Below, piece after piece: positions 50,786-58,409 of a DNA stretch of 64,000 nt. The translations under genes and the position numbers were made by a program. Each line of letters begins with the position of its first letter. The first letter of the stretch is position 1. Origin of the DNA: a bacterium (GTDB lineage Bacteria; Cyanobacteriota; Vampirovibrionia; Gastranaerophilales; Gastranaerophilaceae); NCBI GenBank assembly GCA_017942035.1, contig JAGAVG010000045.1:1-64000 (forward strand), read 5' to 3'. The notes beneath the pieces are model-generated. The model made no database searches. It saw only the letters and a list, made by a program, of their open reading frames with translations, and had not been told where the DNA came from.

Positions 50786-51831
50786 TGAAAGCCATACAAT
50801 ATTACGGGCCTTTGGATATAAAATATGAAGAAGTTATGGTAAAACCGCCGCAGGAAGGCGAAGTTGTCGTAAAAGTAATGTCGGCACTCACTTGCGGAAC
50901 AGACGTAAAGACTTTTCGCCGCGGTCATCCGGTGCTTATAAAATCAACTCCGTCAGGATTTGGTCATGAATTTGCAGGAATTGTGGATAAGGTCGGGAAA
51001 AACGTAACCAATGTAAAAGTCGGCGATCGTGTTGTGGCGGCAAATTCAGCCCCTTGCGGAAAGTGTTTTTTCTGTAAGAGAGAAGAGTACAATTTATGCG
51101 AAAATCTTGACCTTTTAAACGGTGCTTATGCCCAGTATATTACTGTTCCGGCGCGAATTGTCGAGAAAAATATGCTTATTTTGCCGGATAATTTGAGTTT
51201 TGACAAAGCCGCATTCTGTGAACCTCTTGCAAATGTTGTCCACGGGGTCGAAAGAACCGGAATTAAAAAAGGCGATACAGTCGGGATTATCGGGATTGGG
51301 CCGATAGGATTGATGTTTGCAAGACTTGCCAAATTAAAAGGTGCAAATGTAATTGTTGCCGGACGCAACCCGATAAAACTCAAAGCCGCAGAAGATTTTG
51401 CCCATGCTGATGAAATTGTTGATTTGAAAAAATATCCAAACCCTGAAAAAATCTTTAGAGAATACACGGAAGAAAAGAAAGGGCTTGATGTTGCCGTTGA
51501 ATGTGTCGGATTGCCTGATATTTGGGAAAGAATTTTCTCATGTGTAAGGCCTGGCGGAACCGTTCATTTCTTTGGCGGGTGCAAATCAGGGTCTACTGTC
51601 ACTTTTGACACTACAAAAATGCACTATGGCGACATAAAATTGATGAGCGTATTTCACCATACTCCGAAATATTTCCGTATGGCTCTTGATTATATTGCAA
51701 ACGGAGACGTTGAGGTTGAAAAGCTCATCACGGCAACTTTGGGGCTTAAAGATGTTGAATACGCTATGGGACAACATATTGACGGTAAGGCCATAAAATT
51801 CCTTATAAAACCTTGGGAAGATTTATCTTAA
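50785..51831 (+). CDS. Zinc-dependent medium-chain dehydrogenase, second of a pair
   Basis: A 348-aa MDR-family paralogue of the preceding enzyme. It has CGTDVKTFRRGHP and GFGHEFAGIVDKVG (catalytic zinc), CGKCFFCKREEYNLC (structural zinc) and GIIGIGPIGLMFARLAKLKG (NAD binding). The sequence also resembles L-threonine or sorbitol dehydrogenases. Two adjacent dehydrogenases with overlapping stop and start codons may act on successive or related polyol substrates. The 3' end overlaps the convergent mntP by 9 bp. Confidence 0.87.
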   Translation: MKAIQYYGPLDIKYEEVMVKPPQEGEVVVKVMSALTCGTDVKTFRRGHPVLIKSTPSGFGHEFAGIVDKVGKNVTNVKVGDRVVAANSAPCGKCFFCKREEYNLCENLDLLNGAYAQYITVPARIVEKNMLILPDNLSFDKAAFCEPLANVVHGVERTGIKKGDTVGIIGIGPIGLMFARLAKLKGANVIVAGRNPIKLKAAEDFAHADEIVDLKKYPNPEKIFREYTEEKKGLDVAVECVGLPDIWERIFSCVRPGGTVHFFGGCKSGSTVTFDTTKMHYGDIKLMSVFHHTPKYFRMALDYIANGDVEVEKLITATLGLKDVEYAMGQHIDGKAIKFLIKPWEDLS

Positions 51832-52368
51832 AAGTGCTTTTAGAGCAAGGACGATAAGGATTAGCCCGCCTGAGACTTCAAAGTATTTTGAGGGGAATTT
51901 TTTGAGAAAATTCCCAAACCAAAATCCGGCGAGTGACATAAAAAACGAGAAAATTCCTATCATCAACGCAGGAATTAAGAGTGTGTTGCCTGAAAATACG
52001 AAACTTCCGCCGGCTGCAAGCGCATCTATGCTTGTAGCAAGTCCCATGAGCATTAAACATTTTAATCCGATACAGCAAATTTCCGGTTTGTCCTCTTTGC
52101 TCAAGGCTTCTGATATGAATTTCATTCCCAAAATCATAAAAATTCCAAATACAATAAATTTGCTAAAAGGTTCGATGTAAGTTTTTATCGTATAAGCTCC
52201 TAAATACCCGATACAAGGCATTAATCCCTGAAACAATCCCATTGTTAGGGCGAGCAGAAGGGAATTTTTCCGTCTGTGAGAGGTGAAGATTAACCCTTGC
52301 GAAAACGAAACGACGAGGCAATCAATTCCCATTGCAATACTTAAAAATATTATTTCAGTTAAATTCAA
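51823..52368 (-). CDS. mntP: MntP-like manganese efflux pump
   Basis: A 181-aa inner-membrane protein with six hydrophobic helices in two inverted repeats, each with the family motif: AMGIDCLVVSFSQGL near residue 12 and GLATSIDALAAGGSF near 110. The aspartates of these motifs are the metal ligands in MntP. It belongs to the MntP/YtaF family and is of usual size. It overlaps the upstream DUF4127 gene by 14 bp. Confidence 0.85.
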   Translation of the reverse strand: MNLTEIIFLSIAMGIDCLVVSFSQGLIFTSHRRKNSLLLALTMGLFQGLMPCIGYLGAYTIKTYIEPFSKFIVFGIFMILGMKFISEALSKEDKPEICCIGLKCLMLMGLATSIDALAAGGSFVFSGNTLLIPALMIGIFSFFMSLAGFWFGNFLKKFPSKYFEVSGGLILIVLALKALLR

Positions 52369-53728
52369 TTTCTACCTCAAACAATCTTTTCCAAGGAAAA
52401 GAATACTTTACTTCTGGCATGTTTTCAATTCCTAAAACATCCTTTAACATATTTTCGTATATTTTCATTTTTTTAGCAAGTTCTTCACTGTCGGGGGCTG
52501 AAAGTTCCTGCCGGATGTTCGCTTGATAAGCCCAATCGTCGAGAAACCTTGTCAAATTCAATTTTTCTACAGCTTTTTTATTATAATTCTTTTTTGCACA
52601 ATACCGGCAAATCATTGCGCAAATGAGGCTCCCCAGAGAGTTTGCCGAAGTGTTCCAAGCGGAATATCCAAGAAAATTTTCGGATTTTAAAATTTCAGAA
52701 TTTTTAAAAAGTTCTTTTACAAAACTGTTATCGCTTCCGTTTGCAAATCTCACATCTGCAAGGGCAAAAGGTTTATCTAAAGCCGGTGTAAAACTTTCGC
52801 TGAAACTTTCTGTCGGAACTTTCATTACAATTTCGCCCTGACGCGTTTTAAAGTTGTTCACATAAAGAATAATATCCGCCTCTTTTTCTTCAACAATCTC
52901 ACATCCGGCAAGTTCAAGCTGGCCTTTCACCGATTTTTCGATTGAAATATCTTCGTAATTTGAAATAAGATTTTTACCCTCCGGCTCTAAAAATATCGGT
53001 GTAACTTTCAATCCGCAGTCTAAATTATCAGTTATAGCGCGTGATAAAAGGCTCATCGGAATTTCATCAGCGCCGGTTTTTACAAACCCGCCTAAATCTT
53101 GCAAAAATTTTGCCTCCTGAACATTAAATCCATACTCCGCACAATCATCTTTTGAAAAAATTAAGGTGTCGAAAAGCCCTTCTTTTTGCCATTCGAGATA
53201 TATTTTGTTTATTTCAAAATTCCGCTTTCTTGTGTTCAGGTAATCCTCCAGAATATCTGTTGGAATTACATTATGAATACAGCTTTCACATCCGAGTTTG
53301 TGGGTTTGATAAGAGTAGTCGAAAATCTTTTTGCCCCACCTGTCCCAATAAGGTTTTTCTTCCTCGTTTACATTGTTGTTGGAAATTCTCATAACACTTG
53401 AAAATGCGTAAATTTTACAACTTTTTTCTTTTAAAATTTCTTTTAGTTTAAGGATTTTTTCTTTGATTTGTTCGAAAGTTTCCGGACATCTTCTTGAAGA
53501 TATTAACCCGCCATAAGCCGCTGTATCGAGGGATAAAATAAGTGCATCAAGATTTTCCAACCCTCTTAACCATTCAAAAATTCTTTCGGTATCGGCGTAT
53601 TTTGTGAGATTCCCGAGTGAATTTCTATCCGGCATCAAAATTTCAATGTCAGAATTGCATTGTGTAATAAGTTCCGGCAAAGTATAGCAAACCGGCCGGT
53701 CATCTATTGGTAAAAATCCTATTCTCAT
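52355..53728 (-). CDS. DUF4127 family protein
   Basis: A 457-aa protein matching the DUF4127 family by its N-terminus FLPIDDRPVCYTLPELIT, LILSLDTAAYGGLISSRR, VMRISNNNVNEEEKPYW and SAWNTSANSLGS near the C-terminus. The biochemical function of the family is not established. There is no signal peptide. Overlap with mntP (14 bp) suggests a shared transcript. Confidence 0.8.
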   Translation of the reverse strand: MRIGFLPIDDRPVCYTLPELITQCNSDIEILMPDRNSLGNLTKYADTERIFEWLRGLENLDALILSLDTAAYGGLISSRRCPETFEQIKEKILKLKEILKEKSCKIYAFSSVMRISNNNVNEEEKPYWDRWGKKIFDYSYQTHKLGCESCIHNVIPTDILEDYLNTRKRNFEINKIYLEWQKEGLFDTLIFSKDDCAEYGFNVQEAKFLQDLGGFVKTGADEIPMSLLSRAITDNLDCGLKVTPIFLEPEGKNLISNYEDISIEKSVKGQLELAGCEIVEEKEADIILYVNNFKTRQGEIVMKVPTESFSESFTPALDKPFALADVRFANGSDNSFVKELFKNSEILKSENFLGYSAWNTSANSLGSLICAMICRYCAKKNYNKKAVEKLNLTRFLDDWAYQANIRQELSAPDSEELAKKMKIYENMLKDVLGIENMPEVKYSFPWKRLFEVEIEFN

Positions 53729-53778
53729 AATTTTGATTATATGTTAATATTTAAAAACATGCAAAGAGGTTAAATTTT

Positions 53779-54450
53779 ATGACAGTTGATAAATCGCCTG
53801 AAAATATCAAAAATATTTTCAATATGATTGCTAAAAAATACGATTTGATAAATAATTTAATGTCGTTTTCTACTCATAAATTTATCAAAAAATCTTCACT
53901 TTCAATGCTTGAACTTCCTTCCGGCGCAAAGGTTCTCGACTGTTGCTGCGGAACAGGCGATATTTCAGGAATGCTTGTGAAAAAATTTCCTTTTTCAAAA
54001 GTTGTCGGAATAGATTTTTCTGAAAAGATGCTTGAAATCGCAAGAAAAAAGATAAAAAATGTTGAGTTTATCGAGGGTGACTGCCGCAACATGAAATTTG
54101 ACGACAAAACTTTTGATGCGGTTACGATATCCTTCGGGCTTAGAAATATCAAAGATTACAACCGCACAATTGAAGAAATGCACCGCGTGTTAAAAGACGG
54201 CGGGCAGCTTTTGTATATAGATTTTGACAAAAGGAAATTCAGCAATAAATTTTTCGACATTGCAGTTTTCTTAATTGCAAATATTTTTAAATCCTACAAA
54301 GCGGCATATAAATATTTGATAAAATCAAAAAACGAATTTTTTACACCAGAAGAGCTTGAAAAAATATTAAATTCCAAAGGTTTTAGTCTCAAACATCAAA
54401 AGTCTTATGCTGGCGGTGTAATTTATTCTGCGTTATATGTAAAAAGTTAG
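53779..54450 (+). CDS. ubiE: Demethylmenaquinone/ubiquinone C-methyltransferase family (MenG/UbiE)
   Basis: A 223-aa SAM-dependent methyltransferase. Motif I is VLDCCCGTGDISGML, then VVGIDFSEKMLEIARKKI, EGDCRNMKF and ITISFGLRNIKDYNRTIEEMHRVLKDGGQLLYIDF, which is specific to UbiE/MenG. It should methylate a demethylated quinone late in menaquinone or plastoquinone-type synthesis. No other quinone genes are in the window. AGAGG precedes the ATG. The unusual CCC in motif I does not remove a known key residue. Confidence 0.9.
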   Translation: MTVDKSPENIKNIFNMIAKKYDLINNLMSFSTHKFIKKSSLSMLELPSGAKVLDCCCGTGDISGMLVKKFPFSKVVGIDFSEKMLEIARKKIKNVEFIEGDCRNMKFDDKTFDAVTISFGLRNIKDYNRTIEEMHRVLKDGGQLLYIDFDKRKFSNKFFDIAVFLIANIFKSYKAAYKYLIKSKNEFFTPEELEKILNSKGFSLKHQKSYAGGVIYSALYVKS

Positions 54451-54532
54451 TAAAAACAAATTTTGATGACAAAATTAATTCTTTATAGTAAAATCAATTT
54501 GTACAGTTACCAACACAGAAAGAGAGTACAAA

Positions 54533-55834
54533 ATGTTGACAAAGAATTCATCAGTAAAAACAAGTTTTTCAGGTATTGATTTTAGTAAATACGCATCGAA
54601 AACTTCTGAATTTGTAAAAGAATTTGCTTCTAGAGCGAATAAAAAAGGATATTTCCTCAACTGGGTAGATTTGCCGAAAGAACAGCTGAAAAGAGTTGAC
54701 GAACTTTATTCAATGGTTGAAAATTTCAAAAAGCAGACTGGAAATTCTGTTTTAAGCGTTATGGGTATCGGCGGTTCAAAACATACCGTTGAACACATGC
54801 TTTCAATTAACGGTTTGAATATTAATTCTGATTCTGTAGTATTTTATTCAGATGTTGATTCTATAAGCTGGGAAAGATTTTTAACAAAATTAGGCCATGA
54901 TGTTACATCAGCAAATTTTATGATTGCGTCAAAATCAGGGTCAACTTTTGAAACAAAAGATGGATTTTTGAGAGTTCAAAACCTTCTTCTTGACGCTTAT
55001 ATGGCAAAAGGCCAGTCAAAAGAAGATGCTATGAAATCAGTTAGCAAACATTTTATTGCCGTAACTGATGCAAACAGCGAAAAAAGCGAACTTCGCAGAA
55101 CCTCTAACGAAAACGGATGGATTGGTGATTTGTTCATCCATGATGACGTTGGCGGAAGATTTTCAGCGTTTGACGATCACGCATTATTCACTCTTATCTG
55201 GGCAGGAATGAAAAAAGAAGATATGATTTCAATGCTTTCTTCTGCTCAAGAAATGTCTGAACAGTCATTATCAGATGATTTGGAAATTAATGATGCGTTG
55301 AAAGAAGGTATTTTCTGGGCTGATGCAAGCTTAAACGGCATTAAAGCATCTGTTCATCAATATATGGGTTCAATGTTTGAAAATACTGTTTACTGGCATG
55401 CACAAATGCAAAATGAATCAGTTAAAGACACGCTGAAACAGGTTGCGAAAGTTCCGGATGCAATGCACCACAGTGCAGAAGCTCACTTCAATCCAGCAAA
55501 CAAACTTGTTTTTGCATTAACTGTTCCGGTTGATAATGGTGTATGTTCTGAAAACGCTGAGGCTTATATCGGAGCATTGTCAAAATCTTATGAAATTACC
55601 GGCGCAACTTTTGTTGAAAGAGTTGAAACATCTTCACTTGGTCTAACTCCTCAAGCCGCAGGCGCTATGACAATGTTAAGAGCATTCGCAACTGTATATC
55701 AAGAAATTGTGACTGCTATTATGACAGGTAAAGAACTTCCGGAAGTTCTGGACAGTGTACTTCAACCGCACGTTGAATTCTACAAAAAGAATTTGAAAGG
55801 CGGAGTAGTCGTTCCGGGAAGAGTTTCTAAATAG
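54533..55834 (+). CDS. pgi: Glucose-6-phosphate isomerase
   Basis: A 433-aa phosphoglucose isomerase interconverting glucose-6-phosphate and fructose-6-phosphate. Both SIS subdomains are present: VMGIGGSKHTVEHML, SKSGSTFETKDGFL (phosphate-binding serines), DVGGRFSAFDDHALF, and the C-terminal HSAEAHFNPAN with the general region VERVETSSLGLTPQ. It is shorter than the E. coli enzyme but similar to compact bacterial forms. A strong terminator follows 20 bp after the stop. Confidence 0.9.
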   Translation: MLTKNSSVKTSFSGIDFSKYASKTSEFVKEFASRANKKGYFLNWVDLPKEQLKRVDELYSMVENFKKQTGNSVLSVMGIGGSKHTVEHMLSINGLNINSDSVVFYSDVDSISWERFLTKLGHDVTSANFMIASKSGSTFETKDGFLRVQNLLLDAYMAKGQSKEDAMKSVSKHFIAVTDANSEKSELRRTSNENGWIGDLFIHDDVGGRFSAFDDHALFTLIWAGMKKEDMISMLSSAQEMSEQSLSDDLEINDALKEGIFWADASLNGIKASVHQYMGSMFENTVYWHAQMQNESVKDTLKQVAKVPDAMHHSAEAHFNPANKLVFALTVPVDNGVCSENAEAYIGALSKSYEITGATFVERVETSSLGLTPQAAGAMTMLRAFATVYQEIVTAIMTGKELPEVLDSVLQPHVEFYKKNLKGGVVVPGRVSK

Positions 55835-55854
55835 AAATTCTTTTATATATTTCA

Positions 55855-55888
55855 AAAGGGCATGTAATAATTTACATGCCCTTTATTA
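55855..55888 (+). terminator. Rho-independent terminator of pgi
   Basis: AAAGGGCATGTAA (55855-55867) pairs with TTACATGCCCTTT (55872-55884), followed by ATTA. Confidence 0.85.
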
Positions 55889-55901
55889 TGCATTTTATCA
55901 A

Positions 55902-56101
55902 CTTTCGTTTAATGGGACGGCTGGCAAATTGTCCTTATTTACTTACCATAGATAATCTTTTTTTTATTTGCCACCGGACACAGTCCGGTCCTACGTGTTG
56001 CCGGTTTTGGTTTAATCTTGTCAATTTTCGTTCAATAGGACGGCTGGCAAATTGTCCTTATTTACTTACCATGGATAATCTTTTTTTATTTGCCAGCCGT
56101 C
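55902..56101 (-). repeat. Tandem copies of the prepilin 3' cassette
   Basis: Two copies of about 70 bp: 55902-55972 (remnant) and 56025-56101 (the real 3' end of the adjacent prepilin). They are separated by a CCGGAC-N3-GTCCGG hairpin segment shared with 800-860. In the real copy, GACGGCTGGCAAAT (56039-56052) and ATTTGCCAGCCGTC (56088-56101) are exact inverted repeats spanning the stop codon. The remnant lacks one arm and is frameshifted by an extra T. Confidence 0.8.
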
Positions 56102-56905
56102 TTTGATAATTAAGCGGGCACAATTATCTTTACCTCTTTGACAATTCCGCAATAAATCACTGCGCGAAATTTCCGGAGCTTCATCAGATGAAGCCCCATA
56201 AGGTTCAATCCTTTTACCAGCACCTATTATCGGTTGTCTTTGGTCATTACCTCTTCCGTATAAGAAAACAAATATATCTCTTCCTAACTTATTAGGACCA
56301 GCATCCGGGCCATCAATATCAATCAGAACTTTGCCGCCATCGCCTCCGCACCAGTAAAGGTAATTATAAGTTATGCAAGCCCCATTTTTCAATCTTACGG
56401 AATAACTATTTGCACATGTCCCTGGATATCCGGGATAAGATTTCCCGGGATTTTTACACATAATATCATCCGGTCCGGTTGCTTTTGGGTAACGTTCAGC
56501 AACAGCTACTTTATCGAAAGTCAAACCAAAACATCTTGTCATTCCATAATCGCCATACTCATAATTAGGGCAGGTCCAATGCTGCATTCCTAAACCATCA
56601 AAATCGTAACTTGCAGCACTCATACCTTGAATAATAATTGAATATGTTTGTTTCAACTTGTTAAGGGCAGATTGTTTCTGAAATCCCTCAATCAACGCCG
56701 GCAAAGTAAGAGCCGCAACAATGCCGATTATCCCGAGAGTGATTAAGACCTCTGCCAAGGTAAACGCGACCTTCGTCATTGCGAGCGAGTGAAATGAGCG
56801 TGACAATCCAGTGATTAATGGTAGACTAAAGTCTACCCTACTAATATTTTTTATCATAATATCCTGTTTCAAATTTCTTCCTTTCATAATTCTATATCTT
56901 AGCAT
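56066..56905 (-). CDS. Prepilin-like protein with repeat-derived extended leader
   Basis: A 279-aa pseudopilin. Translation from the ATG at 56905 is supported by AAAGGAG 5 nt upstream. The long leader reads in frame through the family A palindrome (SRVDFSLP) and a GGATTGTCACGCTC...GCAATGACG element (GLSRSFHSLAMTK). It then enters VA|FTLAEVLITLGIIGIVAALTLP, with a single cleavage motif. A short-leader alternative is the repeat's own ATG (MTKVAFTLAEV). The C-terminus DGWQIKKDYPW is encoded by one arm of an exact inverted repeat. The mature part is Gly/Cys-rich (CPNYEYGDYGMTRC). Confidence 0.87.
   Translation of the reverse strand: MLRYRIMKGRNLKQDIMIKNISRVDFSLPLITGLSRSFHSLAMTKVAFTLAEVLITLGIIGIVAALTLPALIEGFQKQSALNKLKQTYSIIIQGMSAASYDFDGLGMQHWTCPNYEYGDYGMTRCFGLTFDKVAVAERYPKATGPDDIMCKNPGKSYPGYPGTCANSYSVRLKNGACITYNYLYWCGGDGGKVLIDIDGPDAGPNKLGRDIFVFLYGRGNDQRQPIIGAGKRIEPYGASSDEAPEISRSDLLRNCQRGKDNCARLIIKDGWQIKKDYPW
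56764..56837 (-). repeat. Dispersed repeats embedded in frame in a prepilin leader
   Basis: The family A palindrome (56820-56837) is followed in the gene's direction by a GGATTGTCACGCTC...CTCGCAATGAC element (about 56776-56812). The order and reading frame match those in the prepilin at 47605. Confidence 0.75.
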
Positions 56906-56910
56906 CCTGT

Positions 56911-56917
56911 CTCCTTT
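56911..56917 (-). promoter_or_regulatory. Ribosome-binding site setting the prepilin start
   Basis: AAAGGAG on the minus strand, 5 nt before the ATG at 56905. Confidence 0.65.
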
Positions 56918-56945
56918 CCAACCATAAACTGACGTTTAAATTTTC

Positions 56946-57113
56946 GCACCAAATTTTATATTTTGATGCGAGTTTTTTTATAGCCTTATTATACAATATT
57001 TTCGGACACATTTCAAGTTGTCGTTTGTCGTTTTTTAATGATTTTTTGAATTTTAAAAAGGTATGTTTTAGTGAATTTCAGGCCTACTCGCATCAAAATA
57101 TAAAATTTGGTGC
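56946..57113. mobile_element. MITE-like element, copy 2
   Basis: A 168-bp noncoding element with exact 27-bp terminal inverted repeats (56946-56972 and 57087-57113), beginning GCACCAAATTTTATATTTTG. Its interior is nearly identical to 47393-47559. It lies between a prepilin start and ychF. No transposase is nearby. Confidence 0.8.
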
Positions 57114-57124
57114 GTTTTTTGCGT

Positions 57125-57178
57125 CATTTTGTCGACAAGCCTTCGCCCTCTGCCTCCTCGCGCTCCGCTCGCAATGAC
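57125..57178. repeat. Copy of the insert found inside the 47605 prepilin leader
   Basis: CATTTTGTCGACAAGCC... matches 47733-47770, continuing into a CGCTCGCAATGAC end. Here it is noncoding, between the MITE-like element and ychF. Confidence 0.7.
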
Positions 57179-57255
57179 TAAAGCGGGATACAATTTATTG
57201 CACCAAAAAACTTTTTTATGGTATAATAAAAACCTGAAAAAGAGGAAATATAAAT

Positions 57256-58353
57256 ATGTTAAGAACAGGGATTGTAGGATTGCCTAATGTTGGCAAATCA
57301 ACTTTATTTAATGCACTAACCAGCGCTAAAAATGCACAGAGCGCAAATTATCCGTTTTGTACAATAGAACCGAATGTCGGGGTTGTAAACGTTCCGGACA
57401 GCCGGCTTGAAATTCTTGCAAAACTTTGCAAAACAGATGTGATTATCCCGACAGCAATTGAATTTGTCGATATCGCAGGGCTTGTAAAAGGGGCAAGCAA
57501 AGGTGAAGGGCTTGGCAATCAGTTTTTGCACAATATTAGAGAAGTTGATGCGATAATTCAGGTAGTAAGATGTTTTGACGACCCGAACACAATCCATGTC
57601 TCAGGAAGAGTTGACCCGCTTGATGATATCGAAATTATCAACACAGAACTTGCGCTTGCCGATATGGCATCTGTTGAAAAACAGATTGCAAAAGTTTCTA
57701 AAGTAGCAAAATCAGGAGATAAAGATGCAGTTTTGACGCTTTCTGTTCTTGAAAAAATGCAAAAACTCCTTGAAGATGCAACATTCATAAATCTAAAAGA
57801 ACATTTTGACGAAGATGAAATTCCGGTGGCAAAAAGTTTGAATTTAATGTCAACAAAACCGGTTATTTATGCGGCAAATGTTTCTGAATTTGACCTGAAA
57901 GACGGAAATGATTATACAAAAAAAGTTGAAGAATATGCGAAATCTCATGGTGCTGAAATGGTTATTATTTCAGCAAGAATTGAAGAAGAATTGGCTGAAC
58001 TTTCAGCCGATGAGGCAAGTGAATATTTGAAAGATTTAGGGGTTGAAGATAGCGGTATTAATCGTATGATTAAATCGGTTTATCACCTATTGAATTTGCG
58101 AACATTTATCACTGCGGGCGAAAAAGAAGTCCATGCTTGGACGATTCCGGCTGGCGCTAAAGCTCCGCAGGCGGCCGGTGTAATCCATACGGATTTTGAA
58201 AAAGGCTTTATCAGAGCAGAGATTACTCCTTATGAAGAATTTGTAAAAAACGGCTCTTACACGGCTTGCAAAGATAAAGGGGTTACACGCCTTGAAGGTA
58301 AAGATTATGTTGTTGAAGACGGCGATTTGGTTCATTTCAGATTTTCTGTTTAA
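57256..58353 (+). CDS. ychF: YchF/OLA1-type GTPase/ATPase
   Basis: A 365-aa Obg-related P-loop protein linked to ribosomes and stress. G1 is GLPNVGKSTLFNALT, the switch region ANYPFCTIEPN and G3 DIAGLVKGASKGEGLGNQFL. The G4-equivalent is degenerate (YAANVSE), as expected for a family that prefers ATP. A C-terminal TGS domain (about 280-365: LRTFITAGEKEVHAWTIPAGAKAPQAAGVIHTDFEKGFI) completes it. A TATAAT upstream and AGAGGA before the ATG give a short conventional leader. Confidence 0.95.
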   Translation: MLRTGIVGLPNVGKSTLFNALTSAKNAQSANYPFCTIEPNVGVVNVPDSRLEILAKLCKTDVIIPTAIEFVDIAGLVKGASKGEGLGNQFLHNIREVDAIIQVVRCFDDPNTIHVSGRVDPLDDIEIINTELALADMASVEKQIAKVSKVAKSGDKDAVLTLSVLEKMQKLLEDATFINLKEHFDEDEIPVAKSLNLMSTKPVIYAANVSEFDLKDGNDYTKKVEEYAKSHGAEMVIISARIEEELAELSADEASEYLKDLGVEDSGINRMIKSVYHLLNLRTFITAGEKEVHAWTIPAGAKAPQAAGVIHTDFEKGFIRAEITPYEEFVKNGSYTACKDKGVTRLEGKDYVVEDGDLVHFRFSV

Positions 58354-58373
58354 TTCACAAAACATAATATTTT

Positions 58374-58402
58374 TTGTTTAAGACAAGGTTTCGTGGTATC
58401 AT
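58374..58402 (+). promoter_or_regulatory. Leaderless extended -10 promoter of the lpt unit
   Basis: TTGTTT (58374-58379), a 17-bp spacer, TGgTATCAT (58394-58402), then 7 nt to ATG 58410. This excludes the in-frame TTG at 58374 as the start. Confidence 0.75.
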
Positions 58403-58409
58403 CATTATT

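Noticed and set aside
55900-56110. Diversity-generating retroelement: variable prepilin with a hairpin just after the stop codon
   Set aside because: There is no reverse transcriptase gene, no template/variable repeat pair and no adenine-specific differences. The duplicated segment is the constant, not the variable, part of the gene.
58374-58409. N-terminal extension of LptC from TTG 58374
   Set aside because: The TTG is part of the -35 box of a near-ideal promoter that leads into ATG 58410.
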